Source of the DNA: Spirochaetota bacterium
Lineage (GTDB): Bacteria; Spirochaetota; UBA4802; UBA5550
Direction: 5' to 3'
Assembly: GCA_016928865.1 (NCBI GenBank)
Contig: JAFGJX010000030.1
Span: 1-62,834 of the forward strand
DNA: 62,834 bases
In this document: piece by piece, positions 18,216 to 27,083 of the stretch
How positions within the stretch are numbered: position 1 is the first letter of the stretch
Layout of the letters: each line of letters opens with the position of its first letter
The notes under the pieces: model-generated
The model's input: only the letters and a program-made list of their open reading frames with translations
Told to the model about the DNA's origin: nothing
Database searches by the model: none
Position numbers and translations under genes: made by a program

Positions 18216-19100
18216 TCAATCTGTCACGGTACCGGAGTGATGCATTTTTGAACGCTGCTCCCGCAGGGCGCGTATCTCCCTCTTGCGCCGCTCGAGAATT
18301 AACCCTGGATCTTCCGACAGATGTTCGTCCCGATAGGGAACGCTGCGTATATTATCCGTTAGCGCTGCCATATCGATTTTAGAAAGCGGTGCAATGAGGT
18401 CTGTTTTGGACGCGAGGGTTCCTTCCCGCTTGCCGCCGACCGCGGGGCCCCTGCCGATTATAAAGCCCACGGCGGTGAGCGCTCCACGGACTTGCGGCGC
18501 GGATGAATAGGTGGTCAGAATTGCGGATTCATTCATCAGGCGGAACATTTCGCGGAAAAAATGGAATGACCACAGCTCGGGATTACGAGCGGGCGAAAAC
18601 GGGTCGAAAAAGATCGCATCATAAGCGCCATCAGGCAGTGAACGAACGAAGGAGCGCGCGTCACCGAACAGGATATCCAGCGACAGGGAATTACTCCGCA
18701 GGCAGCCTTTGCTGTATGCGCTCCGGATGACTGAATAGATCTCATCGCGTTGGTCTGAGAATACTATCTGTTCGAGGAAGGGGAGAAGCTTCCGGTCCCT
18801 CTCGAGAGAAACGACGGAGAGTTTTCCTTTATAACCCACCTCAAGGAGGGACGCTATGAGCGCGAGGACGTTGTAACCCAGTCCGAAGCCGACATCGAGA
18901 ACCGAGAGAGAATCGGTTTCGCGCTCCAGAATACCGGATGGGCGAACGTGCTTGAGGAGGGCCTCTTCATAGGCACCAGAAAGGGAATGCATATGCTCGC
19001 CGTATTGCGGTAAAAATAGGGTGCATGATCCGTCTCCTGTCGCAACCGGAACAGGCCCGTCCCCGGCACTCGCTGGTCCGTGATTATTGTTCCGCTGCAT
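18216..19100 (-). CDS. mnmD: MnmD-like tRNA (mnm5s2U34) methyltransferase
   Basis: A 294-residue SAM-dependent methyltransferase. The Rossmann motif VLDVGFGLGYNVLAL is followed by the features of the MnmC N-domain/MnmD family: FFDPFSPARNPELW, the LTTYSSAPQVRGALTAVGF strand and VGGKREGTLAS. These enzymes methylate nm5U34 to mnm5U34 on tRNA, one of the last steps of the pathway begun by MnmE and MnmG. The oxidase half of MnmC is absent, so this is the stand-alone MnmD form. ATG 19100 is chosen because it leaves a 17-bp overlap with the upstream lipoprotein gene; an earlier in-frame ATG at 19127 exists. A C-terminal basic extension of about 45 residues is unusual. Confidence 0.85.
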   Translation of the reverse strand: MQRNNNHGPASAGDGPVPVATGDGSCTLFLPQYGEHMHSLSGAYEEALLKHVRPSGILERETDSLSVLDVGFGLGYNVLALIASLLEVGYKGKLSVVSLERDRKLLPFLEQIVFSDQRDEIYSVIRSAYSKGCLRSNSLSLDILFGDARSFVRSLPDGAYDAIFFDPFSPARNPELWSFHFFREMFRLMNESAILTTYSSAPQVRGALTAVGFIIGRGPAVGGKREGTLASKTDLIAPLSKIDMAALTDNIRSVPYRDEHLSEDPGLILERRKREIRALREQRSKMHHSGTVTD

Positions 19101-19506
19101 CAAGCAATTTCTCAATATTAAAATCAAAAATGGCGGTACACTGCTCTTGGGAACATTTCATGAATCGCTTCAGATCGCTTTCAAGTATGACCTGAATTGT
19201 ACGGCGGCATGCGTCCAGACGATCAGAATTCATGAAATGTGTTCGCGCATAGCTCAGGAGCAGCAGCCCGGCCCTGCTTCTGGCGGCCTGTAGCAACACC
19301 TCATCACTGTTTTGCACCGCAATGCCATATGAAAATTCTGCGGCATCAATTGATACAAATACGCGCAGGGTGTTGCCTTGTATTCCTTCCCACGTATCTT
19401 CTGGCAATACTGTCGTAGAACATGACATGAACATTGACACTGCGAGGCACAGTGGCAGAAAAAATGCCGGGGAGATATTGCGAGTTATTTTTATCTGATT
19501 GTTCAT
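19084..19506 (-). CDS. Small lipoprotein of unknown function
   Basis: A 140-residue protein whose signal peptide ends in a lipobox (MFMSC, Cys about residue 28). The mature part has a conserved-looking core with Arg-rich helices (RSRAGLLLLSYARTHF) and four further cysteines, two of them in KCSQEQC, which could form a disulphide. ATG 19506 is preferred over 19521 because it places a basic n-region directly before the hydrophobic core. The gene overlaps the MnmD-like gene downstream, so the two are co-transcribed. No family is recognised. Confidence 0.7.
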   Translation of the reverse strand: MNNQIKITRNISPAFFLPLCLAVSMFMSCSTTVLPEDTWEGIQGNTLRVFVSIDAAEFSYGIAVQNSDEVLLQAARSRAGLLLLSYARTHFMNSDRLDACRRTIQVILESDLKRFMKCSQEQCTAIFDFNIEKLLDAAEQ

Positions 19507-19718
19507 GGCATGGGCTGTCATTAATGTATTGTTCGGTTCGCGGCATAAGAACCGGAACGCGCGCTTTTATATCAACATGTGATATATTATTTGACAATAA
19601 AATCAAATATTTAATTAACATATTTATTATAGAAAAATGCAACAATTTTTGCTTGATTTTGTCTTAGATGAATTGCCTCAATTTTCTCTAAAAAAGCATA
19701 TAGTACAATCGGGAGCAC

Positions 19719-21098
19719 ATGAAAAAAATAATATTGATCGAGCCCAAAGCGCCCGGCGGCCACATTTTCAGTCGCTTTGCACTGCCTCGAATCGGAATTT
19801 TCTTGCTGGCCACCATGATGAAAGAACGCGGATGGAAGTCGGAGGTTATCGTTGAGGACCTTCAGGCTATAGAATATGATTCGCTGTCAGATGCAGATCT
19901 CGTTGGTATTTCGACCATAACACCCACCGCGGTCAACGCCTACGCCATCGCCGACAGGGTCCGAAGCATGGGGATTCCCGTTATCATGGGCGGCCCACAT
20001 GTAACGTTTCTTCCGGAAGAGGCATTGCAGCATGCCGATTTTGTTGTGCGGGGTGAAGGTGAAATTCCCCTCATGCGATTTATTGACGCATGGGAGGGCG
20101 ATGGGGACTATCGCGACGTGCCGAACCTGTCATACAGGAAAAAAGGCTCCATTGTCAACAATCCTGCACGTGCCTTTGAAAAAGACCTTGACCAGTTTCC
20201 CATCGCTGATTTTTCCCTGATCAAGGATGGAAAACAGCTCAAGATACTGCCGATTCAGACATCGCGCGGATGTCCGTATGACTGCTCTTTCTGCTCTGTC
20301 ACGGGAATGTTCGGGAAAAAATATCGGTTCCGCTCTACAGAGCATATGCTCGAAGAGCTCAGAAGGTATCGTAACGCAGGGAAGATGATTTTTTTCTATG
20401 ATGATCATTTCGCCGCTAACAGAAAACGCGCAAAAGAGCTGCTTTACGCGATGATGGAAGAGGGACTTTCCTTCAAGTGGTCAACTCAGGTCAGGGCGGA
20501 TATTGCGAATGATGACGAGCTGCTTGATCTCATGAAGCGGAGCGGGTGTCATACCCTCTTTATCGGGTTTGAATCGTTCAACCCGGCAAGCCTGAAGGAG
20601 ATGAAAAAAAAACAGACAACCCAGGATATCATACGGGCGGTAGAAAAAATCCATTCATACGGAATCAATATTCACGGGATGTTCGTACACGGTTTTGACA
20701 ATGATACCTGGAGTTCGGTGAAGATGACCGTCGACTATGCAAAGAAGATGAAGCTCACTTCGGCCCAGTTTCTCATGCTGACGCCCTTCCCGGGCTCGGA
20801 ATTCTATGAGTACGTATCGGACAGGATCGTGCTCAGGGACTGGTCGCTCTATGATGCCCATCACGTCGTATACAAGCCCCTCAATTTTTCGCTCAGCCAA
20901 TTGCAATGGGCACAGATATACAGCCATGTGAAATTTTATTCGCTGTTTGAGACGCTGAAAAAGCTGTTCCGGAAAAACTGGATTGCTGCGGGAATTGCGG
21001 TCTATGCGCGGATAATAAATCGCAAATGGAAAAAACAGAACAAAGATTATATGGAGATGATATCGGCGATCCCGGACGGAAAAAGAAAAGTGGCCTGA
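19719..21098 (+). CDS. B12-binding-domain radical SAM protein
   Basis: A 459-residue protein. Residues about 1-145 form a cobalamin-binding-like Rossmann domain (IGIFLLATMMKERGW ... VIMGGPHVTFLPEEAL ... DFVVRGEGE). The radical SAM cluster motif is RGCPYDCSFCS near residues 185-195 (CX3CX2C), followed by a TIM-barrel with FFYDDHFAANRKRAKELL and GFESFN. The DXHXXG cobalamin motif is absent, so whether B12 is bound is open. The domain order is that of enzymes acting on lipids, hopanoids or natural products, but substrate is not predictable. The C-terminus (380-459) is basic. It starts after GGGAG, 6 bp before the ATG. Confidence 0.88.
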   Translation: MKKIILIEPKAPGGHIFSRFALPRIGIFLLATMMKERGWKSEVIVEDLQAIEYDSLSDADLVGISTITPTAVNAYAIADRVRSMGIPVIMGGPHVTFLPEEALQHADFVVRGEGEIPLMRFIDAWEGDGDYRDVPNLSYRKKGSIVNNPARAFEKDLDQFPIADFSLIKDGKQLKILPIQTSRGCPYDCSFCSVTGMFGKKYRFRSTEHMLEELRRYRNAGKMIFFYDDHFAANRKRAKELLYAMMEEGLSFKWSTQVRADIANDDELLDLMKRSGCHTLFIGFESFNPASLKEMKKKQTTQDIIRAVEKIHSYGINIHGMFVHGFDNDTWSSVKMTVDYAKKMKLTSAQFLMLTPFPGSEFYEYVSDRIVLRDWSLYDAHHVVYKPLNFSLSQLQWAQIYSHVKFYSLFETLKKLFRKNWIAAGIAVYARIINRKWKKQNKDYMEMISAIPDGKRKVA

Positions 21099-21244
21099 TT
21101 TTCAGCCGGTTCATCTGCAAAATGTAAAAAACTCTTCTTCACTTGTCCATATATTGACAGGTAAAAAAAACCTTGCAGTTTTGCGTTAATTCGCTACCAT
21201 CTTCCCACGCAGGGGAATGATTACTCGATGCGAGGGTACCGGAT

Positions 21245-21520
21245 ATGGCGACAAAATTGATCCTTACCGGCAGGGTTCAGGGCGTTTTCTGCCGCGCCTA
21301 TTGCAGCAGATATGCGCAAAAGCGCCGGATTCGGGGGTCTGCGTCAAATCTTTCTGACGGATCCGTAAAGGTGCTCCTCGATACCAGCGACATGGAGCTG
21401 GTGAACAAATTCATTGCGGACATCAAGAGGAACCCTGATGGCTTGATGTTTTACGGAAGGATTGAATCGGTTGACGTTGATGAGTACGCGGGAAGCATAA
21501 GCGGAGACTACCAGTTCTGA
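21245..21520 (+). CDS. acyP: Acylphosphatase
   Basis: A 91-residue protein of normal family size. It has the substrate-binding loop GRVQGVFCRAYC, including the catalytic arginine (about residue 19), and the catalytic asparagine in SASNLSDGSVKV (about residue 37). Acylphosphatases hydrolyse carboxyl-phosphate bonds such as in acetyl phosphate or carbamoyl phosphate. Gly to Cys and Phe changes around the loop (usually VGFR, here VFCR) are mild. It stands alone between the radical SAM gene and a convergent hairpin. Confidence 0.9.
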   Translation: MATKLILTGRVQGVFCRAYCSRYAQKRRIRGSASNLSDGSVKVLLDTSDMELVNKFIADIKRNPDGLMFYGRIESVDVDEYAGSISGDYQF

Positions 21521-21600
21521 AGCCCGGGAAGGAACTGATTGGAATCTTGAGCCACTGTTCTTCCGGGTTTTCCCAAAGGTATTGTATTTTTTTTGATAGA

Positions 21601-21639
21601 GCGAACGAAAGGGGTGTCCCATAAGCCCCTTTCGTTCGC
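21601..21639. terminator. Hairpin between convergent acyP and trpB
   Basis: Perfect 14-bp arms GCGAACGAAAGGGG and CCCCTTTCGTTCGC surround an 11-nt loop. There is no T-run after the stem on either strand, although a T8 run lies just before it on the plus strand. It probably ends transcription from both sides, though not as a textbook intrinsic terminator. Confidence 0.55.
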
Positions 21640-21687
21640 CTCGGTACTCGCTCTGAAAGCTTATCCAGACCGAAAAAACGCCGGGTC

Positions 21688-23076
21688 CTACCACTTGCCG
21701 GTCTTGGCGAGTGATGGTTTCGGCAGGTCCTTCAGCTCGGCGAGAGCCGCGTCCACCTCGTCCTGGTGCAGCTCGTGGTCGGCAAGCCGGTGCTGGAGGA
21801 ACAGGTCGTATCCGTAAAGATCCATGAGACCATGGCCGCTCAGATTGAAGATGATGACCCTTTCCTTGCCTTCCTGCTTGGCCTGTTCCGCCTTGCGGAT
21901 CGTTGCCGCAATGGCGTGGCTGGTCTCAGGAGCGACGATGATCCCTTCAGTCCTGGCAAAGAGCATGGCCGCTTTATAACACTCAATCTGCTGGAGCGCC
22001 ATGGGGGTGAAAAGTCCTTCGACAATGCCGGCTGAAACGAGCGGCGCCATGCCGTGATACCGCAGGCCCCCTGCGTGGATCGGGGCCGGGATAAAGCTGT
22101 GGCCGAGCGAATGCATGGGAAGAAGCGGGGTCATCTTTGCGATATCGCCATGGTCATACATGAATGGACCCTTGGTCATGGTGGGGCATGACGCAGGCTC
22201 CACCGGAATAATCTCTATATCTGCTCCGTTGATCTTGTCGCTGGCGAAGGGGAATGAGAGGCCGGCGAAGTTGCTGCCGCCGCCCGCGCACCCGATGACG
22301 ACGTCCACCTTCTTTTCACCCGCTTTCTCGAGCTGCTTTTTCGCCTCCAGCCCTATGATGGTCTGATGCAGCATGACGTGGTTGAGCACGCTGCCGAGGG
22401 AATAGCGCGTCTCGCCCGTTGAATCGGAGACGGCAGCCTCGACGGCCTCGCTGATAGCAATCCCGAGGCTTCCCGGCGTATCCGGATGCGCGTCGAGGAC
22501 ATCGCGTCCCGCCTTGGTTTCCGGGCTCGGGCTGGGTATGCAGGTGGCGCCCCAGGTCTGCATCATGGTTTTTCGCATCGGTTTCTGCTCAAAGCTTATG
22601 CGCACCATAAACACCTTGCACTCGAGGCCGATCAGAGCGCAGGCAAAGGCGAGAGCGCTTCCCCACTGGCCGGCTCCTGTTTCGGTCGTGAGCTTTTTGA
22701 TGCCGAACTGCTTGTTATACCAGGCCTGCACCACGGCGGTGTTCGGCTTGTGGCTACCCGCGGGCGAGATGCTTTCATTCTTGAAATAGATGCGCGCCGG
22801 CGTTCCGAGCGCCTTTTCAAGATGGACCGCGCGGTGAAGGGGCGACGGGCGCCACCGGTAGAGGAGTTCGAGTACTTCTTCGGGTATATCAATCCAGCGC
22901 TGCTGGCTGACTTCCTGCTCGATCAGGTTCATGGGAAATACTGGCGCGAGCATGTCGGGCGAGACGGGCTTTCCGTCGGGGCCGAGAGGCGGTTGAAGCG
23001 GCGTCGGCAGGTCAGCTGCGAGATTGTACCACTGCCGCGGAATTTCACTGTCTGTAAGAATTATTTTTTTATCCAT
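21688..23076 (-). CDS. trpB: TrpB2-type tryptophan synthase beta chain
   Basis: A 462-residue PLP enzyme, longer than TrpB1 (about 400). The PLP lysine sits in [18 protein letters not shown]-like substrate loop appears as [28 protein letters not shown] is the catalytic loop, and [16 protein letters not shown] is the phosphate-binding turn. The long N-terminal part ([17 protein letters not shown]) is typical of TrpB2. These enzymes join indole and serine to tryptophan, often without a TrpA partner. No trpA is present here; the only partner gene is trpR, 33 bp upstream, so indole salvage or an unlinked trpA is likely. Confidence 0.95.
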   Translation of the reverse strand: MDKKIILTDSEIPRQWYNLAADLPTPLQPPLGPDGKPVSPDMLAPVFPMNLIEQEVSQQRWIDIPEEVLELLYRWRPSPLHRAVHLEKALGTPARIYFKNESISPAGSHKPNTAVVQAWYNKQFGIKKLTTETGAGQWGSALAFACALIGLECKVFMVRISFEQKPMRKTMMQTWGATCIPSPSPETKAGRDVLDAHPDTPGSLGIAISEAVEAAVSDSTGETRYSLGSVLNHVMLHQTIIGLEAKKQLEKAGEKKVDVVIGCAGGGSNFAGLSFPFASDKINGADIEIIPVEPASCPTMTKGPFMYDHGDIAKMTPLLPMHSLGHSFIPAPIHAGGLRYHGMAPLVSAGIVEGLFTPMALQQIECYKAAMLFARTEGIIVAPETSHAIAATIRKAEQAKQEGKERVIIFNLSGHGLMDLYGYDLFLQHRLADHELHQDEVDAALAELKDLPKPSLAKTGKW

Positions 23077-23108
23077 TCGTTTCTCCTTGTATTATTCAGC
23101 CGGTTCTG

Positions 23109-23402
23109 TTACACGGGCTTTTTTTCATTGATCGACCGGTGAGTTTCAATCATCGTCTTGAAGGGGGAACGCGATTTTTTCAGCTCTTTCGATCCCCTGG
23201 TGATTTTACACAGGCTGAGGCCCAGGCGCTCCGCAATTCTACGCTGGCTCATGCCTTCGTGCAGGAGCTTTACGAGTTCCCATCTGCCCGAGATCTCGTC
23301 GATCTCGTTTCTGGTCAAAATGCTCTTTAAAAACCCCTCTATGGATTCCGCATCGGAAGTGACCGAGAGGACGCGTGCTATCTCCTTCAATTTGTTCATC
23401 AC
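23109..23402 (-). CDS. trpR: Trp repressor family regulator
   Basis: A 97-residue all-helical protein. The helix-turn-helix region GMSQRRIAERLGLSLCKITR followed by GSKELKKS closely resembles that of E. coli TrpR (MSQREL...ITRGSNSLK), and the N-terminal helices match the TrpR fold in length. TrpR uses tryptophan as corepressor. It lies 33 bp upstream of trpB on the same strand, so it probably controls both genes. Two adjacent 18-bp palindromes lie between its start and the putative -35. Assignment to the YerC/TrpR-related subgroup is possible, but the DNA-binding helix is closer to true TrpR. Confidence 0.88.
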   Translation of the reverse strand: MMNKLKEIARVLSVTSDAESIEGFLKSILTRNEIDEISGRWELVKLLHEGMSQRRIAERLGLSLCKITRGSKELKKSRSPFKTMIETHRSINEKKPV

Positions 23403-23414
23403 GATACCGGTAAT

Positions 23415-23450
23415 GTTACTGTTTATAGCAACGATTCTATTTATAGAAAC
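23415..23450 (-). promoter_or_regulatory. Tandem 18-bp palindromes, candidate TrpR operator
   Basis: Two abutting copies, GTTACTGTTTATAGCAAC (23415-23432) and GATTCTATTTATAGAAAC (23433-23450), agree at 14 of 18 positions, and each is nearly symmetric. They lie 13-48 bp upstream of the trpR start. A TTGACA -35 element lies just beyond (minus strand, 23478-23473), so the sites cover the -10 and start region. Binding by TrpR is inferred from position only; the half sites are not the CTAG of E. coli. Confidence 0.55.
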
Positions 23451-23639
23451 AAGATCAGGTCGGGTCAGTCCCTGTCAAGTTTTTTTCTGAAAAACGATTA
23501 ATTGACATGGTGCAAAACTGGCGTCTCGCGCTCGCAGGGAAGCCTGCGGGGCGTCTCAGAGGCCTCGCCCCTGGCCCTCAAAAAAATTAATATTTGCAAT
23601 AAGAAGGGAGCAAAATCAATGCAGATGCTAAATGCGACG

Positions 23640-24236
23640 CTACGAATTGATGATAACCGGGCGCGGATGCTTCATCCGGACAGCGGTGACGCGCCGGTAA
23701 TTGCGGTACAGACTGTGGGAATCCATTGCGAGAAAGCGGTGATATGGCGTCGAGTGGATGTTGCTGATGAATTTCTGGAGGTCCGAATCATAAAGCGTGT
23801 CAAAGTGCTTTTTTGAATGGCCGTGCGCTTTTTTAAACGAGCCCATGCGCCGTATATCCCCGTCAAACCGGGGGCTGATATGGTAGAGCTCGTGGAATAT
23901 CACCCTGAGCTTCTCTTCCCAGGAAAGGTTGAAGAAACGGGGCATGTAAAAATAGATGAGATAGAGGCAGGCTCTGCCATTATGGGATACTTCCGGGATG
24001 GTATAGAACCGGCCGCGATAGCGGAGCACCTGAGATCCGTTTTCGAACCGGAGCGGTATCAACTTGCCGTACAGACCCCCCCGGCGGCCGGCCCGGTTCG
24101 AGCCGATGCAGACCATGGTGCTCTCTACAGCAATGTGGCTGAGTGATGCAGAGGATCTCACGATGTCTTTTATGACTTCGGCCAGCGCGTGAGACAGGTT
24201 TATTTCATCGTCCCGGTACAGCGGATCTTCCAGCAT
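23640..24236 (-). CDS. Putative zinc metallopeptidase (HELYH)
   Basis: A 198-residue protein with a HEXXH zinc motif in LRVIFHELYHISPRFDGDIR (about residues 105-125). The motif follows a hydrophobic strand, LYLIYFYMPRFFNLSWEEKL, a layout seen in small putative metallopeptidases of uncertain substrate. The third ligand may be one of the histidines in KKAHGHSKKHFD, about 20 residues on. The start overlaps the end of recN by 32 bp, so it is translated from the nadK-recN transcript. No signal peptide is present. The function is unknown. Confidence 0.75.
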   Translation of the reverse strand: MLEDPLYRDDEINLSHALAEVIKDIVRSSASLSHIAVESTMVCIGSNRAGRRGGLYGKLIPLRFENGSQVLRYRGRFYTIPEVSHNGRACLYLIYFYMPRFFNLSWEEKLRVIFHELYHISPRFDGDIRRMGSFKKAHGHSKKHFDTLYDSDLQKFISNIHSTPYHRFLAMDSHSLYRNYRRVTAVRMKHPRPVIINS

Positions 24237-25926
24237 TTCGGACCATCTCTTCGGCGTGCTTCATGGACAGGTCGGTAATCGTCTCACCGGCCAGCATGCG
24301 CGCGATCTCCCGGATTTTATCTTTCGCGTTAAGCTGCTTCACCAGGGTTGTAATCCGTTCCCCGGTTTTTCCCTTTAAAACGGAAAAATGGTTGTCCGAC
24401 ATGGCCGCAATCTGGGGGAGGTGCGTAACAACGAGCACCTGGCGGTTGGCGGCCAGGGACTTGAGCTTTTTCCCCACAATCTCCGCAACCTTGCCCCCGA
24501 TGCCGGCATCCACCTCGTCGAAGATCAGGCTCTCGACGATATCGGCAGAAAGGATGACGTTCTTGATCGCAAGCATGATGCGTGACATTTCGCCGCCGGA
24601 GGCGACCTTCCTGAGCTGGCGCAGGTCTTCGCCGGCGTTCGCCGAGAGAAGAAATTCGATCCTGTCAAGGCCGTGAGGATACAGGGCATACCGCTTGTTG
24701 TCTGCCTCTATTTCGCCGTTCGGGTCCACCTCTCGCTGAATGGAGACGCGGAACTGTGTGCCGGCCATGCCGAGGTCGGCGAGCTCCTTCATCACCATGG
24801 TTTCGAGCCGGCGGGCCGCTTCCTTTCGCTTGTCGGAAAGCCGGAGGGCGATGTCTTTCGCTTCCCTGACCGCCTGCCGGTATTCAGTCTTAAGGCGCTC
24901 CATCTCCTCCTCGCCGGAATTGATTGCGTCGAGCTCCTTGCGCGCCCTGTCGGCGTAATTCAGGATGTCCTGCACGGTATCGCCGTATTTTTTCCTGAGG
25001 CTGGACATCAGGGAGAGCCGCTCCTCAACCTGATTAATCCGTTCCGGTGAAAAGTCGATGTTCTTTTCATAATCGCGAAGGTATACGGAGGCATCCTCGA
25101 GGGAATAGAGTGCCTGCTTGATTGAATCGAGCATACCCGCGATCTCGGGATCATATTGCGTAATTTTTGACAATCCCTGTTCCGCTGTTTTGAGCTTCTG
25201 CAAAATACCGCCCTCACCGCCCATAAGGCGCGAGGAGGTGTTGATCTCCTTGAAAAGCTTTTCGGAATTTGCAAGAAGAAGGGATTCATTCTTAAGCTCC
25301 TCCTCTTCCCCGAGTTTCAGGCGTGCCGCTTCAATCTCGCGTATGGCAAAGGTATTGTATTCGATGCGCCGCGCCTTTTCACGCTCGTCAATTTCGAACG
25401 AATTGAGGCGGTCCTTCAGGTCCTGGAGGCGAGCGTGTATGGCCCTGACCTTCTGGACTTCTTCTTCCAGACGGCCGAACCCGTCCAGGAGCTCGCGGTG
25501 ACGCGCGACCTTGACGATGTTCTGGTGTTCGTTCTGGCCGTGTATGTCAATCAGGTAGTCGGAGATTTCCCTGAGCCGGGACGCGGGGATCTGCACGGCG
25601 TTGGCGAACGAACGGCCCTTGCCGCTGGAATAGAGCTCGCGGCGGAGAATCAGAGTGTCTTCGTCACTGTCGATGCCTGATGCGTCAAGCATCTGCCTGA
25701 CCTGGGGTGCTGTGGAGATGTCGAAGCTCGCCTCGAGCGTGGCTTTCTCGAAGCCGCTCCGTATCATATCGGTCGTCATCTTTTCGCCCAGAACGCCGGA
25801 AAGCGCGTCGATAAGGATCGATTTCCCCGCGCCTGTCTCCCCGGTAAGGACGTTCAGGCCCTTGCCGAACGATATGGCAAGATCTTCAATGATGACGAAG
25901 TTCTTAATTTTCAGTTCGAGCAGCAT
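24205..25926 (-). CDS. recN: DNA repair protein RecN
   Basis: A 573-residue SMC-like ATPase. Walker A is GETGAGKSIL near residue 30, a long coiled coil spans about 150-370, and the C-terminal half holds the signature LRKVASGGEMSRIMLAIK, Walker B SLIFDEVDAGIGG and the H-loop VTHLPQIAAMSD. RecN acts in recombinational repair of double-strand breaks. It follows nadK by 21 bp, a pairing seen in many bacteria. Length and motifs are complete. Confidence 0.97.
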   Translation of the reverse strand: MLLELKIKNFVIIEDLAISFGKGLNVLTGETGAGKSILIDALSGVLGEKMTTDMIRSGFEKATLEASFDISTAPQVRQMLDASGIDSDEDTLILRRELYSSGKGRSFANAVQIPASRLREISDYLIDIHGQNEHQNIVKVARHRELLDGFGRLEEEVQKVRAIHARLQDLKDRLNSFEIDEREKARRIEYNTFAIREIEAARLKLGEEEELKNESLLLANSEKLFKEINTSSRLMGGEGGILQKLKTAEQGLSKITQYDPEIAGMLDSIKQALYSLEDASVYLRDYEKNIDFSPERINQVEERLSLMSSLRKKYGDTVQDILNYADRARKELDAINSGEEEMERLKTEYRQAVREAKDIALRLSDKRKEAARRLETMVMKELADLGMAGTQFRVSIQREVDPNGEIEADNKRYALYPHGLDRIEFLLSANAGEDLRQLRKVASGGEMSRIMLAIKNVILSADIVESLIFDEVDAGIGGKVAEIVGKKLKSLAANRQVLVVTHLPQIAAMSDNHFSVLKGKTGERITTLVKQLNAKDKIREIARMLAGETITDLSMKHAEEMVRNAGRSAVPGR

Positions 25927-25947
25927 GGCATTAAGTCCCGATCGCTG

Positions 25948-26808
25948 TCATCCCCATCCCAGCTTTTCGCGCAGGATGGAGTAGTAATTTTTTTCCGGAT
26001 GTGTTATCAGTCTGATGTTCCTGTTGGACTGGCGGATACAGACCTCGTCGTTTCCGCCAATGGTGATGACCTCCTGGCCGTCGATTGTCAATAATAAATT
26101 CGAGAAATCGGAGATGATGCGCACGCTGAAATCGGAAGATGCCGGTACGATCATGGGGCGCATGGCCAGGCTGTGAGGGCAGATGGGATTTAAAAGAAAA
26201 ATTTTCGCTTCGGTGGGCGTGATGATGGGCCCGCCGGCCGAGAGGGAATAGGCTGTTGACCCTGTCGGTGTTGATATAATCAGCCCGTCCCCCGTGTAGG
26301 TGCTCAGAAAATTGCCGTCAATTTTCATCTCGAGCCGAATGGGACGGGAGATCGAGCCCTTGTGGATCACGGCATCGTTCAGGAAGCAGAGACTCATCAC
26401 CTCTCCGCCGTCCCGGATGAGGATGGCTTCAAGCACCAGTCTCTCCATGGAGTTGAAATTGCCTTCCAGCACCCGTTTCAGATGGTGGGGATACTCGTCG
26501 GGATTGAATTCGGTCAGAAACCCGAGGCGGCCGCGGTTGATGCCGAAGATGGGAGTGCCCGTCCCGCAGAAGAGGCGTGAGGTCCTGAGCACGGTTCCGT
26601 CGCCGCCGATAACGATGATCAGCTCCGGAGAATTGACGAATTGGTCATGCGGCACGGCAAGGGCGTAGCATTCGTCATTGCGGATGATGTCGTATTGCGG
26701 CAGCAATATGGTCACGCCTTCGACATTTAGAAAGTCGATAAGCTGACGCAGAAGCGGCAGGCAGCTTTCATCGTCGGGACGGAAATTTATTGATACGGTT
26801 TTTATCAT
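25948..26808 (-). CDS. nadK: NAD kinase
   Basis: A 286-residue protein with the two NAD kinase signatures: VIGGDGTVLRTSR (GGDG motif, about residue 70) and ISTPTGSTAYSLSAGGPI (about residues 160-177). It phosphorylates NAD to NADP with ATP or polyphosphate. The gene starts a nadK-recN-metallopeptidase operon and is divergent from the HPt gene. It is of normal length. An untranslated divergent region of 275 bp separates it from the next start. Confidence 0.96.
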   Translation of the reverse strand: MIKTVSINFRPDDESCLPLLRQLIDFLNVEGVTILLPQYDIIRNDECYALAVPHDQFVNSPELIIVIGGDGTVLRTSRLFCGTGTPIFGINRGRLGFLTEFNPDEYPHHLKRVLEGNFNSMERLVLEAILIRDGGEVMSLCFLNDAVIHKGSISRPIRLEMKIDGNFLSTYTGDGLIISTPTGSTAYSLSAGGPIITPTEAKIFLLNPICPHSLAMRPMIVPASSDFSVRIISDFSNLLLTIDGQEVITIGGNDEVCIRQSNRNIRLITHPEKNYYSILREKLGWG

Positions 26809-26982
26809 AGACCTTTTGCGTGATTGCGCTACTATACGGGCCTTTGCCGGTGACCGTCAATTAAAAAAGGACCGGGGCGTGAGAATATAATAACTCACGG
26901 CATTGCTACCCGGTATACGAATGCGGCGGAAAGAAAGAGAAATATTTTCTTTTTTTCGAAACGGATTTTGAATATTTAACTC

Positions 26983-27011
26983 TTGACAGTATTATTAATT
27001 ATAAATATAAA
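26983..27011 (+). promoter_or_regulatory. Strong promoter of the HPt gene
   Basis: TTGACA (26983-26988) and TATAAA (27006-27011) with an ideal 17-bp spacer, in an AT-rich region about 70 bp before the start codon. Confidence 0.7.
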
Positions 27012-27083
27012 AAATGCACCGTCCAGCTTGTATGCTGAACAGTGGCAGGTATGCGGGACAGACAGAGGAGGGGAGGGCGCCCG

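Noticed and set aside
23502..23816. Plus-strand 104-codon frame with a fair ribosome site inside it
   Set aside because: Most of it lies antisense to the HELYH metallopeptidase, and the peptide has no recognisable feature.
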